From contig JADGDF010000010.1 in NCBI GenBank assembly GCA_016745055.1, forward strand, positions 1-48,678: a DNA stretch of 48,678 bases. The letters are read 5' to 3'. The DNA comes from Thiotrichaceae bacterium (lineage in GTDB: Bacteria; Pseudomonadota; Gammaproteobacteria; Beggiatoales; Beggiatoaceae). This document shows, one piece after another, positions 17,971 through 27,225 of the stretch. The stretch's first letter is position 1; each line of letters starts with the position of its first letter. A program made the translations under genes and the position numbers. Below the pieces are notes generated by a model that did not search any database, was not told where the DNA came from, and saw only the letters and a list, made by a program, of their open reading frames with translations.

Positions 17971-19452
17971 ATGACACAACCTTGTACTTACGTGATCTTT
18001 GGCTCGACAGGTAATCTTTCTCGTACAAAATTAATGCCCGCGCTTTATCATTTGGAAGCCGCTAATCGTTTACCCGAAGGAACCATGATTTTAGCCACAG
18101 GCAGACGGCCTTGGTCACAGGAAAAATGGGTGGCAGAAGTTAAAGAAATGCTGATGGCAAAAGCGCGTAACGGTGTCGATGAAGCTTTATTTAATAAATT
18201 TAAAAACCGCTTATACTACTTTGAAGGCGATTTAAACAATATTGACATGTATACCAACATACAACAGCTGATTGATAATAATCCTCAATTTCCCAGCAAT
18301 GCAGCTTTTTACATGTCCATTCGTCCTGCTGAATTTGGAACAGTGACACAATACCTGAGTAATGCAGGTCTATTAAAAGAAGATCATGGTTGGCGGCGCA
18401 TTATTATAGAAAAACCGTTTGGTTATGATTTAGACAGCGCTCGTGCCTTACACCAAAGTATTTCCAAACATTTACACGAAGACCAGGTGTATCGTATTGA
18501 CCATTACTTGGGCAAGGGTACAGTGCAAAATGTCTTAGTATTTAGGTTTGCTAATTTATTATTAGAACCACTTTGGAATCGCAACTATATCGACCATATA
18601 CAAATCAGTCACTCAGAAACTTTGGGCGTAGATTCTCGCGCTGAATACTATGATGGTGCAGGTGCCATGCGAGACATGATCCAAAGTCATTTACTGCAGT
18701 TACTCACGCTAGTTGCCATGGAACCCCCGGTATCAATGGAATCCGAGGCCATGCGGGATGAAAAAGTCAAAGTATTGAAAGCAATTCGGCCTATTCCACC
18801 CAATGCTGTTCACGCACAAACCTATCGTGCCCAGTACGCATCAGGTTCTGTCAATGGACAAAAAGTCAAAGGGTATTTGGAAGAAAGTAATGTCCCTAAA
18901 GACAGTGTGACAGAAACTTTTGCAGCCATGAAATTATACATCGACAATTGGCGTTGGGCTGGCGTACCCTTTTATCTACGTACAGGTAAACGTTTGGCCA
19001 CCAGTCAATCTATGATTTCCATTTGTTTTAAAGAACCACCGCGCCAGTTTTTTCGTACCTCCCAAATCCAAAAAATTCGTTCCAATTGGGTATTGCTAGG
19101 CATTCAGCCTTCAGGGTGCCTCAAAGTAGAAATGACCGTAAAAGAACCAGGTTTGGAAATGAACACAAGGCAAACCAGCTTGGATGCCAGTTTTCGGGAA
19201 GAAGATGAAGTTTATACTGATGCTTATGAAGATTTATTACTCGACATTTTAGAAGGGGATCGTTCACTATTTCTGCGTTATGACGAGGTGGAACATGCCT
19301 GGCGCGTTGTTGATCCTGTTTTACGAGCTTGGGCAATGGAAAGAGCTTATATTGCAACCTATCCTGCAGGTAGTTGGGGACCTGAAGAAAGTCGTCGCTT
19401 GTTTGAAAGAGAAAATCAAACTTGGCGAAATTCCTTGCAGTTAGAAAGCTAA
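17971..19452 (+). CDS. zwf: Glucose-6-phosphate 1-dehydrogenase
   Basis: 493 residues, a normal length. It oxidises glucose-6-phosphate to 6-phosphogluconolactone with NADP+ (oxidative pentose phosphate/Entner-Doudoroff entry). The nucleotide-binding loop reads [19 protein letters not shown]; the usual GASGDL has Gly-Ser-Thr-Gly-Asn-Leu here, a variant also seen in some gammaproteobacteria. IEKPFG is present, and the substrate-binding and catalytic motif RIDHYLGK is at residues 174-181. Downstream come [29 protein letters not shown] (in two recognisable parts). It is monocistronic: pgl, edd, eda and gnd are not adjacent. Confidence 0.94.
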   Translation: MTQPCTYVIFGSTGNLSRTKLMPALYHLEAANRLPEGTMILATGRRPWSQEKWVAEVKEMLMAKARNGVDEALFNKFKNRLYYFEGDLNNIDMYTNIQQLIDNNPQFPSNAAFYMSIRPAEFGTVTQYLSNAGLLKEDHGWRRIIIEKPFGYDLDSARALHQSISKHLHEDQVYRIDHYLGKGTVQNVLVFRFANLLLEPLWNRNYIDHIQISHSETLGVDSRAEYYDGAGAMRDMIQSHLLQLLTLVAMEPPVSMESEAMRDEKVKVLKAIRPIPPNAVHAQTYRAQYASGSVNGQKVKGYLEESNVPKDSVTETFAAMKLYIDNWRWAGVPFYLRTGKRLATSQSMISICFKEPPRQFFRTSQIQKIRSNWVLLGIQPSGCLKVEMTVKEPGLEMNTRQTSLDASFREEDEVYTDAYEDLLLDILEGDRSLFLRYDEVEHAWRVVDPVLRAWAMERAYIATYPAGSWGPEESRRLFERENQTWRNSLQLES

Positions 19453-20039
19453 CTCATGGCTACCAAAACTCCACGAAGAAGTAATGAACATGCTTCGCAA
19501 CTCTATTACATTGCACGGATGAATTCCATTGTTAGCTGAAAAAGAATATGGAAACTTCGTAAGATAGCATTACGTCGATGCCTTTTCGAACTCTCCATCT
19601 GTTTTTATGTCAAAAATACCTAGTAATAAGCGCAGTAACTAATGATTTTAAGCAAAATATGAAAATTCAATTCGACAATTTTTACCTAGCTAGATAAATG
19701 TTAGGTTATGAAACTATTAAGTCCTTAATTTTGTAGGATGCATTTGGTAACTTATCTAAATTAAAGTAAAATGTATTAGATTTTCGTTTAACTTTAGAAA
19801 AATGTACAAAAAGAGATAAGTTGCATAGAATAAGATTTAATATAAATCAAATGCTTAAATAATTCGTGCCAAATTTTTTGTATCTATTTAGCTTGACGTA
19901 AATCCTAATCTTTTTGACCTGGGTGATACTTAATTTTTGTAAGTGAACCATTGTATTATCTAGTAAATTAGAGAAATTACTTTCTGAGTAAATATGACTC
20001 ATAATTTAAACTGTGGCCAGTAGTTAAGGAAAAACGAAA
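19453..20039. other. 587-bp AT-rich intergenic region, no gene recognised
   Basis: Just after zwf a 27-codon frame starts at 19456 (MATKTPRRSNEHASQLYYIARMNSIVS) without a good ribosome site; the following ~100 bases also look faintly coding but broken. The remaining sequence is very AT-rich. AAGGA at ~20028 serves the aminotransferase start. I see no tRNA, terminator or repeat. Confidence 0.4.
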
Positions 20040-21224
20040 GTGAACCTACAATTATCCCAACGTGTTCAAGCAATCAAACCATCTCCAACCCTTGCTGTGA
20101 CTGTTCGTGCGGCTGAAATGCGCGCAGCAGGACACGATATTATCGGCTTAGGTGCGGGCGAGCCTGATTTTGCTACACCGCAACATATCAAAGATGCGGC
20201 TGTTGATGCGCTCAATAAAGGTTATACCAAATACACTGCAGTCGATGGTATCCCAGCACTCAAGCAAGCGATTATCGACAAATTTTCCCTAGAAAACCAA
20301 CTAACTTACAATCTTAAACAAATTTTGGTTTCTTGCGGGGGAAAACATAGCTTTTACAATTTAGCACAAGCTATTCTTAACCCAGGTGATGAAGTCATTA
20401 TTCCCGCACCTTATTGGGTATCTTATCCTGATATGGTGATACTTGCTGGTGCAGTGCCTGTGATTCTGAGCGCGGGCATTCAACAAAATTTTAAAATCAC
20501 CCCCAAACAATTAGAGACTGCAATTACAGATAAAACTCGCTTGTTTGTGATTAATAGCCCATCTAATCCAACAGGTGTCAACTACTCAGATGAAGAACTT
20601 GCAGCATTAGGCGCTGTGCTAGAAAATCATCCCAAAGTAGTGATTGCTACGGATGATATGTATGAACACATTTTGTGGGAAGGCGACCGATTCAATAATA
20701 TTTTGAATCTCACCCCCAGTTTGTATGACAGAACAATGGTACTCAATGGCGTGTCTAAAGCTTATGCGATGACAGGATGGCGTATCGGTTATGCCGCGGG
20801 ACCTGAATCTATCATTCAATCTATGAAAAAAATTCAATCACAAAGTACGTCAAATCCAACATCTATTGCACAATATGGCGCTCAAGCTGCGTTAGAAGGT
20901 GATCAGTCTTTTGTGGTAGAAAGTAAACAAGTATTTAAAAATCGTCATGATTTTGTTTTAGACGCATTGAATAAACTTGATGGGGTGAAAAGTGTTTCTT
21001 GCCAAGGGACGTTTTATATTTTCCCTGATATGAGTGGTGCAATGGAAAAATTGGGAATTAAAACGGACGTAGAGTTAGGCGAATTTCTTATTGAAAAAGC
21101 AGGTGTAGCACTCGTTCCTGGTTCTGCATTTGGTGCACCAGGTTATATGAGGATTTCTTTTGCTACTAGCATGGAAAATTTGCAAAAAGCGATGGATAGG
21201 TTAGCAAAAGTGTTTAACGGTTAA
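20040..21224 (+). CDS. Pyridoxal-phosphate aspartate aminotransferase (class I, subgroup I-gamma)
   Basis: 394 residues with a GTG start supported by TAAGGA nine nucleotides upstream. It exchanges amino groups between aspartate and 2-oxoglutarate, and in some bacteria also makes arogenate from prephenate. Fold-type I motifs: GLGAGEPDFATP, YTKYTAVDGIPALKQAI, APYWVSYPD, INSPSNPTG, and the Schiff-base Lys240 in SKAYAMTGWRIGYAAGP. Length and motif spelling match the AspAT subgroup of Thermus/Rhizobium rather than E. coli AspC. It stands alone, flanked by repeats. Confidence 0.92.
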   Translation: MNLQLSQRVQAIKPSPTLAVTVRAAEMRAAGHDIIGLGAGEPDFATPQHIKDAAVDALNKGYTKYTAVDGIPALKQAIIDKFSLENQLTYNLKQILVSCGGKHSFYNLAQAILNPGDEVIIPAPYWVSYPDMVILAGAVPVILSAGIQQNFKITPKQLETAITDKTRLFVINSPSNPTGVNYSDEELAALGAVLENHPKVVIATDDMYEHILWEGDRFNNILNLTPSLYDRTMVLNGVSKAYAMTGWRIGYAAGPESIIQSMKKIQSQSTSNPTSIAQYGAQAALEGDQSFVVESKQVFKNRHDFVLDALNKLDGVKSVSCQGTFYIFPDMSGAMEKLGIKTDVELGEFLIEKAGVALVPGSAFGAPGYMRISFATSMENLQKAMDRLAKVFNG

Positions 21225-21274
21225 TTTGTTTATACTGTAACAAATGCAAGAGTAAACTAAACTTTCTCATGTCT

Positions 21275-21418
21275 AAACGTTACAGGTGGAGTTACAAACC
21301 CCGTCCAGCTTAGTCTCATTTGCGTTAATACCTTTAATTTATGCGGGAGCAGGTTTGTTGTAACCTGCTTCCAAATGTTTAAAACGTTGTAGACGGGGTT
21401 ACAAACCTCGTCCAGCTA
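21275..21418 (+). repeat. Pair of palindromic repeats flanking an inverted segment
   Basis: Copy A (21275-21313) and copy B (21382-21418) share aaacgtt, then ggagttacaaacc/ggggttacaaacc and cgtccagct. Copy B folds as GACGGGGTT/AACCTCGTC. Between them gcaggtttgttgtaacctgc is itself an inverted repeat. A related copy is at 3205-3239. The arrangement resembles small non-autonomous palindromic elements spread through a genome. Confidence 0.6.
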
Positions 21419-21429
21419 GTTATTTATTA

Positions 21430-21948
21430 GACCTTTTGCGAAATAAGCGGTTGAAAAAGATGAAAAAGAGCTTAACAGAGATAAAAAACTCATTACAGTG
21501 GTAAAAAAAGCGCCACACTCAAAAGGTACAACTAATGATAGACTTTAGTCGTAAAAAGGTTATCTCGACTTTCTTTGCTAAAGGGAGTGTTCACGACTTT
21601 AATATGTTCAAACAAAGCTTCAAAGAAACTAAATTTGATGCGTCTACACAAATACTAGCGGACAGCGGTTATCAAGGAGTGGGAAGGTATCATGCTTGTT
21701 GCAAGCTTCCTCTTAAAGAAACTAAGCTTCGCCCTTTAACTGAAGAACCAAAAACTGGCTAACCGCCAACTTGCCAAAATTCGTATTGTTGTCGAACACG
21801 TTATAGGCAGGCTTAAATTTTTAAGATTCTTGCCCTTCGCTACCGAAATCGCCGTAAGTGCTTTGCTCTACGTTTCAACCTTATTATTGCTGCTATATAT
21901 AATAAATTAATTACTTAGCTTTTTCATAAGTTTATTTCGCAAGAGATC
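21430..21948 (+). mobile_element. Internally deleted IS5-like element with terminal inverted repeats
   Basis: 17-bp ends GACCTTTTGCGAAATAA (21430-21446) and the inverted GATCTCTTGCGAAATAA (21932-21948) match at 15 positions and are bordered by TA on both sides, consistent with a short TA-type target duplication. Inside is a broken DDE transposase. At ~520 bp the element is shorter than an intact member should be, so it cannot move by itself. It inserted directly beside the palindromic repeats. Confidence 0.75.
21505..21918 (+). pseudogene. IS5-family DDE transposase remnant
   Basis: The reading starts KKRHTQKVQLMIDFSRKK... and continues through VHDFNMFK and the catalytic-region ILADSGYQGV. 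It then shifts frame near 21760 into NRQLAKIRIVVEHVIGRLK, and again near 21840 into RYRNRRKCFALRFNLIIAAIYN before TAG. The order of motifs (DSGYQG, then VEHVIGRLK, then RYRNRRK...FNLI) is that of IS5-group transposases. The N-terminal half with the first catalytic Asp is missing. At least two frameshifts make it non-functional. Confidence 0.8.
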
Positions 21949-22025
21949 TAATAAGTTGTAGAATTCAGTAAATCTTTCCCATACCTGTTCTTTTAACGAA
22001 AAATATCATTCAAGAGTAATTCAAC

Positions 22026-23519
22026 ATGGCAAAAAGTAGAAAAGTATTATTAATTTATCCTGGTGGATTTAATAGTCTATTTCCAGAAATTCCTATACCT
22101 CTATTATATATTGCTTGGGCGTTAAGAAAAAAAGAATTTGAAGTCGAAATTTGTGATACTCGCCTTCAGGATATTGATGCTATTGAAGATAAAAATTACC
22201 TTTTTGTTGGAATTACTTCAATGACAGGTGAAATGTTAAAAAGCGCGCTTGCTGCCGCAAAGCATATAAGAACATTAAACGCTAACACACCTATTGTGTG
22301 GGGAGGCATTCATGTTTCACTACTGTCTGAACAATCCTTAAAAAGTCCTTATGTTGATGTGATTGTGAGAGGAGAAGGAGAACTCACGGTACAAGAGTTA
22401 GCTGAAGTGTTTTACGAAGGCCGTGGACTGTCAGGATTAGGCCAAGTTGCAGGCATCTCTTACAAGCACCAAGGTGTTCAGTTTAAAAATCCAGATCGTA
22501 AATTCATGGATTTAGATGAGATTGATATTAAACTTCCCTATGATTTAATTGACATAAATCGTTATGCAAATCCTATGTTTCCTGTCCACACGAGTAGGGG
22601 TTGTCCATGGCGTTGTACTTTTTGCTATAACGTCGCTTTTAGTAAAAGGCGTTATCGAGCAAAATCACCTCAACGTGTTTTAGACGAAATAGAATATATC
22701 GTAAATGATATGGGTTACAACAAATTATCTTTTGCCCACGATGATGAATTTTTCATCAATATCAAGTGGGTAAAAGAAATCTGCCAAGGAATTATTGATC
22801 GAAATATCAAAATAGAATGGGAGTCATTTTGTCGCTTTGATAGTTTCTGTCGTATTGATGACGAGTTACTTGGATTGCTTGAACGCTCTGGTTGCCAGAT
22901 GTTGTCATTTGGAGGTGAATCAGGGTCCGTAAGAATTTTAGATGAAATTGTCAAAAAAGACATTAAACTTGAGCAAATCCTAGAAACAACTCAACGAATG
23001 AGTAAAATAGGCATTAGACAAGTCGTTTCTTTTATGTCAGCTCTACCGACGGAAACGCTACAAGAGCAAGAACAGACGTTTGAGCTAATGGATAAATTAG
23101 CACTTATGAATCCGAATATCTACTTAAATGGCATGTTTCTCTATACACCTTACCCTGGTACGCCCCTTTATGACCTCATTGTAGAAGAGTACAATTACCG
23201 TTCTCCTCAATCTTTGGAAGAATGGTCTGAATTTGGCATTTACAGAAACGTATTAAATACTTGGTCCCCCAAATGGTATGTGGAACGTTGTAAGTCTATT
23301 TCCATTTTGACACGTTTTCCTTTTTACCAAAAAAGCTTCACACTTAAAGATGTATCAAAAACACTGGGAAGTTCTCGTTTAGCTAAGTTTCCTTTCAATA
23401 TAGCCTATTATATTTTTGCCAAATTGGCTATCCTTAGATGGAAACATCGTTTTTTCCGTTTTCCTCTGGAATTGATCATCCTAGAAAAAGTGTTACTAAA
23501 ATTACGTGGCTTTGTTTAA
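22026..23519 (+). CDS. B12-binding-domain radical SAM protein
   Basis: 497 residues. The N-terminal ~150 residues form a Rossmann-like cobalamin-binding domain (VLLIYPGGF, PLLYIAWALRKKEFEVEI, VGITSMTGEM, PIVWGGIHVSL), without a clear DxHxxG cobalamin-His motif. The radical SAM core follows, with CxxxCxxC at Cys193-Cys197-Cys200 (RGCPWRCTFCYN), binding [4Fe-4S] and S-adenosylmethionine, and a GGE-like FGGESGS. The C-terminal part is basic and partly hydrophobic. Such enzymes modify lipids, cofactors or antibiotics; the substrate cannot be inferred. No biosynthetic partner is adjacent; the neighbours are an IS remnant and a Uma2 nuclease. Confidence 0.85.
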   Translation: MAKSRKVLLIYPGGFNSLFPEIPIPLLYIAWALRKKEFEVEICDTRLQDIDAIEDKNYLFVGITSMTGEMLKSALAAAKHIRTLNANTPIVWGGIHVSLLSEQSLKSPYVDVIVRGEGELTVQELAEVFYEGRGLSGLGQVAGISYKHQGVQFKNPDRKFMDLDEIDIKLPYDLIDINRYANPMFPVHTSRGCPWRCTFCYNVAFSKRRYRAKSPQRVLDEIEYIVNDMGYNKLSFAHDDEFFINIKWVKEICQGIIDRNIKIEWESFCRFDSFCRIDDELLGLLERSGCQMLSFGGESGSVRILDEIVKKDIKLEQILETTQRMSKIGIRQVVSFMSALPTETLQEQEQTFELMDKLALMNPNIYLNGMFLYTPYPGTPLYDLIVEEYNYRSPQSLEEWSEFGIYRNVLNTWSPKWYVERCKSISILTRFPFYQKSFTLKDVSKTLGSSRLAKFPFNIAYYIFAKLAILRWKHRFFRFPLELIILEKVLLKLRGFV

Positions 23520-23544
23520 CTTAAGTTAGAATAGGAAAAAAATC

Positions 23545-24321
23545 ATGGGTGCTGTAGCTCAAACTGACCTCAGAAATACCTATATTCCAGAATCCGTGTA
23601 TTGGTCAGACTACTATGAATTATCTGATACAAATTACGAATGGAATAATGGCTATTTAGAGGAAAAGCCTGTGTCTGATCATTTGCATTATTTGATTTAC
23701 AAATGGTTTACTTTATTACTTGATAGCTTTTTACATGTTAATCCAATGGCCAAAATGGTAGGCCTAGAAATGGGTTTTCGCATGGCATTGAAAAACAAAG
23801 TTGCTATTCGTAAACCAGATTTAGGTATTGTTTTGAATAGCAATGCTAATCCACTAGAATTACTTGACCGTTCTTACAAGGGCACATTTGATATTTGCAT
23901 TGAAGCTGTGTCAGATAGTACAAAATATGAAATAGAACATGATACAGTTATTAAGAAAGCAGAATATGCCCAAGCAGGTGCGAAAGAATATTTTATTTTA
24001 TATGCCAAAGAAGAAATGGCTTTTTATCGCCGAGATGATTTAGGCAAATATTATCCAATCAAACCAACCAATGAAGGCATTATTCAGTCATCAGTATTAA
24101 AAGGTTTTCAATTTCGTGTCAACGATTTGTTTGAAAGACCCAGTTTAGAAAAGATGTCTGAAGATAAAGTGTATCAACATTTCGTATTACCTGCTTATCA
24201 AGCTGAGAAGCAAGCAAGATTATTAGCTGAACTGCAACTTACTGAGGAGAAAAGAGCAAGGCAGCTAGCAGAAGATAAAATTATTTACTTAGAGCAACTA
24301 CTAAAGGATAAATTTAATTAA
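23545..24321 (+). CDS. Uma2-family (DUF820) PD-(D/E)xK nuclease-like protein
   Basis: 258 residues. Uma2 fold signatures: YYELSDTNYEWNNGYLEEKP near the start, the active-site pieces RKPDLGIV (Asp) and CIEAVSDST (Glu), then KKAEYAQAGAKEYFIL (Lys). The C-terminal ~45 residues form a charged coiled coil (AEKQARLLAELQLTEEKRAR...), a common feature of the versions found in cyanobacteria and large sulfur bacteria. The cellular role of these multicopy proteins is unknown. It follows the radical SAM gene by 25 nt with its own AATAGGAA site. Confidence 0.85.
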   Translation: MGAVAQTDLRNTYIPESVYWSDYYELSDTNYEWNNGYLEEKPVSDHLHYLIYKWFTLLLDSFLHVNPMAKMVGLEMGFRMALKNKVAIRKPDLGIVLNSNANPLELLDRSYKGTFDICIEAVSDSTKYEIEHDTVIKKAEYAQAGAKEYFILYAKEEMAFYRRDDLGKYYPIKPTNEGIIQSSVLKGFQFRVNDLFERPSLEKMSEDKVYQHFVLPAYQAEKQARLLAELQLTEEKRARQLAEDKIIYLEQLLKDKFN

Positions 24322-24421
24322 TATGGCTAGGTTTTTATAGAAAAACGATAAAACTAATAGGATTGGAAATTTTTGGTTTTGATACTAAATTTTATTTGTT
24401 TGGTTTCAAAGGAAGATATAA

Positions 24422-24649
24422 GTAATAAAACTTTCATTGATATTAAATCGTTTAGAATTACTTTCTGACGTAAATATTTGGTTGGAATTTAGAGGCATTA
24501 TAAATTCTTTAGCCTATGTATATGAGGATGACAACGCAGAACCAACCATATGAATTAATAAAATTCATACTAAAAGAGAAGTATTAAAGTCCTTTTTTTA
24601 CCAAATTTATGATTTCATAGCAAATAAGCATATAATAAACCGTCAGTAA
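24422..24649 (+). pseudogene. Short coding remnant interrupted by one TGA
   Basis: The 390-bp spacer between the Uma2 and kinase genes holds one frame that reads as protein except for a single TGA: LSLILNRLELLSDVNIWLEF..., then EDDNAEPTI, stop, INKIHTKREVLKSFFYQIYDF, ending in TAA. There is no start codon with a ribosome site; TTG 24437 is the only candidate. No family recognised. It is most likely a decayed fragment. The remainder of the spacer is featureless AT-rich sequence. Confidence 0.35.
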
Positions 24650-24714
24650 GCCTTAACACGTTTCACTGAAAATTAATATGACCAGCCGTTGACCACCAAA
24701 ATAAGAACGTTATC

Positions 24715-26169
24715 TTGGAAGAACAAAAATATCGTAACGCCCTACCTGTAGGGTTTAAATTAAACGAATATCAAATTGAATCTGTACTAGGCAAATCTGG
24801 TGGGTTTGGTATTACCTATCTTGCAACTGATGCGAATTTACATCAACAAGTTGCAATCAAAGAATATTTGCCCAGTGATTTTGCCGTTCGAGAAGGCAAA
24901 AGTACAGTTTGTGCTCTTTCTACGTCTGATGAAGACTCCTTTCAATGGGGTTTAAAACGCTTTATTGAAGAAGCACGAACCTTGGCCCGATTTAATCATC
25001 CAAATATAGTCAAAGTCCTACGTTTTTTTGAAGCCAATGGTACGGCTTATATGGTGATGGAATATCAAGAAGGGCAAAGCCTGACTGAATATTTGCAAGA
25101 TCACATTATTTCAGAAGAAGAATTGTTGCAAATTGTATTACCTTTGTTGGACGGATTGGAAGAAATTCATCGAACGGGTTTTTTGCACCGAGATATTAAA
25201 CCGACCAATATTTATGTTCGCTACGATGGTATGCCTGTTTTACTTGATTTCGGTTCAGCAAGAATTGCTATCGGTCAGCGTAGTAGTAGTGTGACTAGTA
25301 TTGTTAGTCCTGGTTATGCGCCTCTAGAACAATATAATACGGAGGTCAACGACCAAGGGCCATGGACAGATATTTATGCGCTTGGCGGCGTCATTTATTT
25401 TTCTATTTTTGGTGAACCTCCACCTGCGGCAACCCGTCGCATTGTTAAAGACCCATTAGTACCAGCCTCCAAGTTAGGACATGGTAAGTTTCGTCGCAAT
25501 ATTTTAGAAGCTATTGATTGGGCATTACAGCCTAACAAAGAGGACAGACCACAAGAAGTTGCAGAATGGCGAAATAAGCTGCTGGAACAACCATTAACAC
25601 AACGTATTAATCCAGTTGAAAATTTACCAAAATCTCAACGTTGGATATTTGGTGTGGCAGGTATGACCTTTATACTTTTGTTTGCCGCTGCATTAGGCAT
25701 TTTGTTTTACCAAGGTTATGAACTTGCCAAAGAACGTGATGCTAGAATCAGTGTGGTAAGACAGCTTGCTTCAGCAAATGAAAAACTGAATTATATGGCT
25801 GTCTTAAAAAAAGAACTGAAAAAAAAGGATGCTGCTTTAGAACATATTTTTGAGTTTGATATAAAACTTGCAAACGGTGAATTCTCTCAAGATGTAGCTT
25901 GTGAAAAACAGAACATTAAGAAAAAATATTATGATGTGGTCGGTGTGCAGGAGAATGATACGTTATGGATGCGGGAGTTACCTGGTAAAAGTCAAAATGA
26001 TATTGCTCAAATTCCCAGAAATCAAAAATGTATTTTATATTTAAACCATTTACATTCTTTTTCCAAGTTCAGTCCACCTTGGATATTAGTTGAATATAAT
26101 GGTATTCAAGGTTGGGTTTATTCTCAATTTCTTAGAAGAAATGACAACTGTCCTTTAGAGGATAAATAA
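24715..26169 (+). CDS. Membrane-anchored Ser/Thr protein kinase with C-terminal SH3 domain
   Basis: 484 residues from TTG 24715; no ATG or GTG is available in frame after the preceding stop. The kinase domain occupies ~20-290: glycine loop LGKSGGFGITY (one residue longer than the usual LGxGGFGITY), VAIKEYLP (Lys49), HRDIKPTN (158-164), LDFGSAR (Asp178) and YAPLEQY in place of APE. A transmembrane helix lies at ~311-332, then a coiled coil (~335-375). The C-terminal region ~404-478 is SH3-like (LWMRELPGKS... PPWILVEYNGIQGWVYSQFLRR) and should be periplasmic. The layout fits a sensor of cell-wall state that phosphorylates cytoplasmic targets. It lies 53 nt before a secreted M23 peptidase. Confidence 0.88.
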   Translation: MEEQKYRNALPVGFKLNEYQIESVLGKSGGFGITYLATDANLHQQVAIKEYLPSDFAVREGKSTVCALSTSDEDSFQWGLKRFIEEARTLARFNHPNIVKVLRFFEANGTAYMVMEYQEGQSLTEYLQDHIISEEELLQIVLPLLDGLEEIHRTGFLHRDIKPTNIYVRYDGMPVLLDFGSARIAIGQRSSSVTSIVSPGYAPLEQYNTEVNDQGPWTDIYALGGVIYFSIFGEPPPAATRRIVKDPLVPASKLGHGKFRRNILEAIDWALQPNKEDRPQEVAEWRNKLLEQPLTQRINPVENLPKSQRWIFGVAGMTFILLFAAALGILFYQGYELAKERDARISVVRQLASANEKLNYMAVLKKELKKKDAALEHIFEFDIKLANGEFSQDVACEKQNIKKKYYDVVGVQENDTLWMRELPGKSQNDIAQIPRNQKCILYLNHLHSFSKFSPPWILVEYNGIQGWVYSQFLRRNDNCPLEDK

Positions 26170-26222
26170 AATGGTAGGCAAACATTCGCACGACCCTTGC
26201 GGCTAGGTTTAGAGTATCCAGT

Positions 26223-27212
26223 TTGAGCATATTACGTCATTTTATTATAATTTTATTGTTGTTCTCTCATATTGCTGATGCAGGTCAAGTGCATAATGTA
26301 TTTTTTGACAATGTGTCCACTGTGGTTATCAACCATCAAGGTTGCGAATTGGAACACCCAATTAAACAACCAACACAGTTAATCATTCCCTTGAGTAATT
26401 GTACTAGTGACACAGCGGGTAAGATAGAAGTCACTCACGCTAATTTAAAGAAAATTCATTGGCAAAAACAAACAGAAACAATTTCCATCATTACATTGCA
26501 ATTTATCAAAGAATATCAACACGAAATCAAATTATTACCTGAACAATTGCTTGTTTGTTTCCCCAGATGCCCTCAAAATTCTTTTCATTCTAAAAATGTA
26601 ATCACGCCTTTAATACCTTCCAATATCTTTTTTACCTTTAGTGGCATTAATTTTTATGTTCCAATTGAAAATTTTTCAATTGAACACCTATTAGAACGTT
26701 CCATTGGTTACATGCCTAAAAATTTTGTTGAAGATGGACTGCCTCATTTTGGTTCCAAGCGAGATGATTGGTTAGGCAAAAAAAATAGAGAACATTTAGG
26801 TTTTGATATTTATGTCGATAAAACCAATGTATTAGCGGCTGCCGACGGGCGAGTAAAAACTGTTAATACCACCAAACGTGCTGGTTTATACGTTAAATTG
26901 GATCATGGTGGTTACATTTATACATTGTATATTCACTTAAAAACTGTTTATGTTAGAGAAGGGCAACTTATCAAACATGGTGATAAAATTGGTCTTATTG
27001 ATGGACCACAAGGCAATGCTAAAGCAGCTCAATTACATTTTGAACTCAAATTTAAAAACAGTAGCCTTGATCCTTTACCTTTAATGCAAAATCATTATAA
27101 AAATTATCCCAATATTGCTCAAAAGATACAGCAATACGTCAACCTCATTCCTGAACGTGTCAAACAAAGAGATAAACAAGTTCAAATCTACCTTTTAAAC
27201 CAAAATAAATAA
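26223..27212 (+). CDS. Secreted M23 (LytM-type) peptidase, one catalytic His replaced
   Basis: 329 residues from TTG 26223 with a signal peptide (MSILRHFIIILLLFSHIADA). The N-terminal ~180 residues are an unassigned beta-rich domain with paired cysteines. The M23 domain (~185-285) has the zinc ligands His191 and Asp195 (HLGFDIYV), His238 (YIHLK) and His272 (LHFELKF). In the usual HxH motif (HLHFE) the first His, a catalytic base, is Gln270 here (AQLHFE). It may therefore be a weak or inactive enzyme, acting as an amidase activator like EnvC. The kinase gene precedes it and the symporter gene starts 13 nt after its stop. Confidence 0.82.
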   Translation: MSILRHFIIILLLFSHIADAGQVHNVFFDNVSTVVINHQGCELEHPIKQPTQLIIPLSNCTSDTAGKIEVTHANLKKIHWQKQTETISIITLQFIKEYQHEIKLLPEQLLVCFPRCPQNSFHSKNVITPLIPSNIFFTFSGINFYVPIENFSIEHLLERSIGYMPKNFVEDGLPHFGSKRDDWLGKKNREHLGFDIYVDKTNVLAAADGRVKTVNTTKRAGLYVKLDHGGYIYTLYIHLKTVYVREGQLIKHGDKIGLIDGPQGNAKAAQLHFELKFKNSSLDPLPLMQNHYKNYPNIAQKIQQYVNLIPERVKQRDKQVQIYLLNQNK

Positions 27213-27225
27213 CTAGGTAATTATT

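Noticed and set aside
21275-21418. CRISPR-like spaced repeats.
   Set aside because: Only two copies with an unequal, partly palindromic interval and no cas genes; they fit a palindromic repeat family.
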